Positions 63,088 to 64,000 of a stretch of DNA of 64,000 bases are shown here, in pieces (the stretch's first letter is position 1; every line of letters begins with the position of its first letter). Made by a program: the position numbers and the translations under genes. The notes below the pieces were generated by a model. That model was not told the DNA's origin, searched no databases, and worked only from the letters and a program-made list of their open reading frames with translations. The DNA lies in contig NZ_JAXHDF010000004.1 of NCBI RefSeq assembly GCF_037071985.1, positions 124,001 through 188,000 of the forward strand, in the 5' to 3' direction. This DNA is from Pseudogracilibacillus sp037071985 (GTDB taxonomy: Bacteria > Bacillota > Bacilli > Bacillales > Amphibacillaceae).

Positions 63088-63129
63088 AAGGTAGGGATCC
63101 TGTTTATACAGTTTCTCCCTACCTTTTTT
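63088..63129 (+). terminator. Terminator of the pts operon
   Basis: AAGGTAGGGA/TCCCTACCTT stem-loop with six T, downstream of the ptsI relic. Confidence 0.9.
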
Positions 63130-63187
63130 AATACTTTTTATAATTGAACTTCTTCAATCACCGATCTAAATATATTTCTAATTTTCA

Positions 63188-64000
63188 TTATTTCTTAAAG
63201 AAAATTTTATAAACACCAATCGTTAATAACGGCACCGCAAATACTACAATCATTGCATAAGCCATTGCTGTGTATCCTTTTGATATTAAATCTATAATTC
63301 CAACCTGTGCTAAAATAACGGCTAAAATTAAAGTTCCTACAGCGATACCACCTTTTTGAAGGTCCGTTAACTCTTGATTAGCAATGTCCTTAATTTGTGA
63401 ATCTAATCGGTCAACAAAAGCATGAATCATCCCTGAGGCTGTTTCGATTAAAGTCCAACCGACAACAACACCAAATATTATAATTACAATTAGCGGAAAC
63501 CCATCCAACATAACGAGCCAAGGCACAGTTGCACCAAGCACTTCTTCCTTTGGGTAGTGTCCAAGCAGACTAAAATAGGTTAAGAACCACGGGAAAGTCA
63601 TTAAAATCCCGCCTACAATTCCAGCAATAATTGAATCTTTAATTGACTGTTGACGTTTAATACTAAATAAGGCGGCTGGATAAACAGCTAAATTGTATCC
63701 GACATATAAAATACCACTCCAAAGCACTGCAAAAACAGATACTTTCCCCGTCACAAAGCTTGTGTCACCTGAACGAAGAACCTCGAGTGCACTTTCCCAC
63801 GTCGTCCCAATAACTAGCGTTGCGAAAATAACATAACCAATCATTAAAGACAATGTACCTAATGTTTTAAAGCGTTCAATGAGTCCTTTTCCGTAAAAAT
63901 TAAGTATACCAACAATAACTATGATTAATATAACTCCTACCCAGTAATTCATACCGAGCGTACTATTTAGAATTTCTCCGGTAGCTGAAGCCATAATAGC
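63188..64000 (-). CDS. Polytopic membrane protein (YkvI-like), C-terminal part
   Basis: The frame is open to the right edge of the window, so the N terminus is missing. The visible 270 residues have about eight hydrophobic helices: MNYWVGVILIIVIVGILNFY, then LGTLSLMIGYVIFATLVIG, VFAVLWSGILYVGYNLAVYP and onward, with a charged loop (HAFVDRLDSQIKDIANQEL). It resembles the YkvI group of the amino acid-polyamine-organocation superfamily; the substrate is unknown. Whether the ATG at 63994 is internal cannot be decided but is likely. Confidence 0.7.
   Translation of the reverse strand, partial: AIMASATGEILNSTLGMNYWVGVILIIVIVGILNFYGKGLIERFKTLGTLSLMIGYVIFATLVIGTTWESALEVLRSGDTSFVTGKVSVFAVLWSGILYVGYNLAVYPAALFSIKRQQSIKDSIIAGIVGGILMTFPWFLTYFSLLGHYPKEEVLGATVPWLVMLDGFPLIVIIIFGVVVGWTLIETASGMIHAFVDRLDSQIKDIANQELTDLQKGGIAVGTLILAVILAQVGIIDLISKGYTAMAYAMIVVFAVPLLTIGVYKIFFKK

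Overview
The window is AT-rich, gene-dense DNA from a Gram-positive endospore former of the Bacillaceae (Oceanobacillus/Virgibacillus/Bacillus-like; the genus cannot be fixed from sequence alone). This rests on the CggR-led glycolytic operon, the secG-est-rnr-smpB-ssrA block, splAB (spore photoproduct repair), ykoU/ykoV-type LigD and Ku, gbsAB with GbsR, strong GGAGG ribosome binding sites, and LPxTG-type surface proteins.

Layout. 1-1534: end of a cytochrome c maturation cluster (CcdA, ResA, start of ResB). 1535-3532: gene debris, a decayed LAGLIDADG endonuclease gene, and ssrA (tmRNA) split in its T-loop by a 278-nt group I intron. 3534-8343: smpB, rnr, a VOC protein, carboxylesterase, secG. 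8443-17243: a cell-surface island with a YhgE/Pip-like membrane protein, one sortase-anchored repeat protein, a second one broken by a 2-nt frameshift, and a divergent LuxR-type regulator. The three surface genes share a promoter layout with a fixed 51-bp spacing, and both sortase substrates appear to start at ATT. 17354-24762: a seven-gene acyl-CoA degradation operon (acyl-CoA ligase, thiolase, SDR, enoyl-CoA hydratase, two acyl-CoA dehydrogenases, SCP2 protein), followed by a flavoprotein. 26874-29606: divergent ligD and ku. 29657-31705: an orphan cobalamin riboswitch, a small gene, an NAD(P)-binding protein and a repeat tract of about 120-bp units. 31804-38933: eno-gpmI-tpiA-pgk-gapA-cggR. 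39073-45159: glutaredoxin-like protein, Nudix hydrolase, PyrR-controlled uracil permease, TPR protein, RraA-like protein, FAD-linked oxidase. 46845-51216: glycine betaine synthesis (gbsB, gbsA), GbsR and a betaine-type binding lipoprotein. 51361-55386: glutamate-synthase-like relic, MetN and MetI, histidine phosphatase, MetQ-like lipoprotein. 55551-56823: splAB. 57178-61610: a six-gene operon built on a Ycf46-like AAA ATPase, a Ycf35/DUF1257-like protein, a DUF2997 protein, two paralogous membrane proteins and a radical-SAM activase-like protein. 61692-64000: PAP2 phosphatase, HPr, a ptsI gene reduced to its two ends, and a partial membrane protein.

Most notable: (i) the intron-split tmRNA gene with a dead homing endonuclease gene beside it; (ii) the Ycf46 operon, in which three of six proteins end in the same short tail, GR(V/M)(V/L)D(Y/F); (iii) the shared surface-gene promoter next to a LuxR regulator; (iv) loss of ptsI beside an intact ptsH. 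All functions are assigned by reading the sequence, without database searches.
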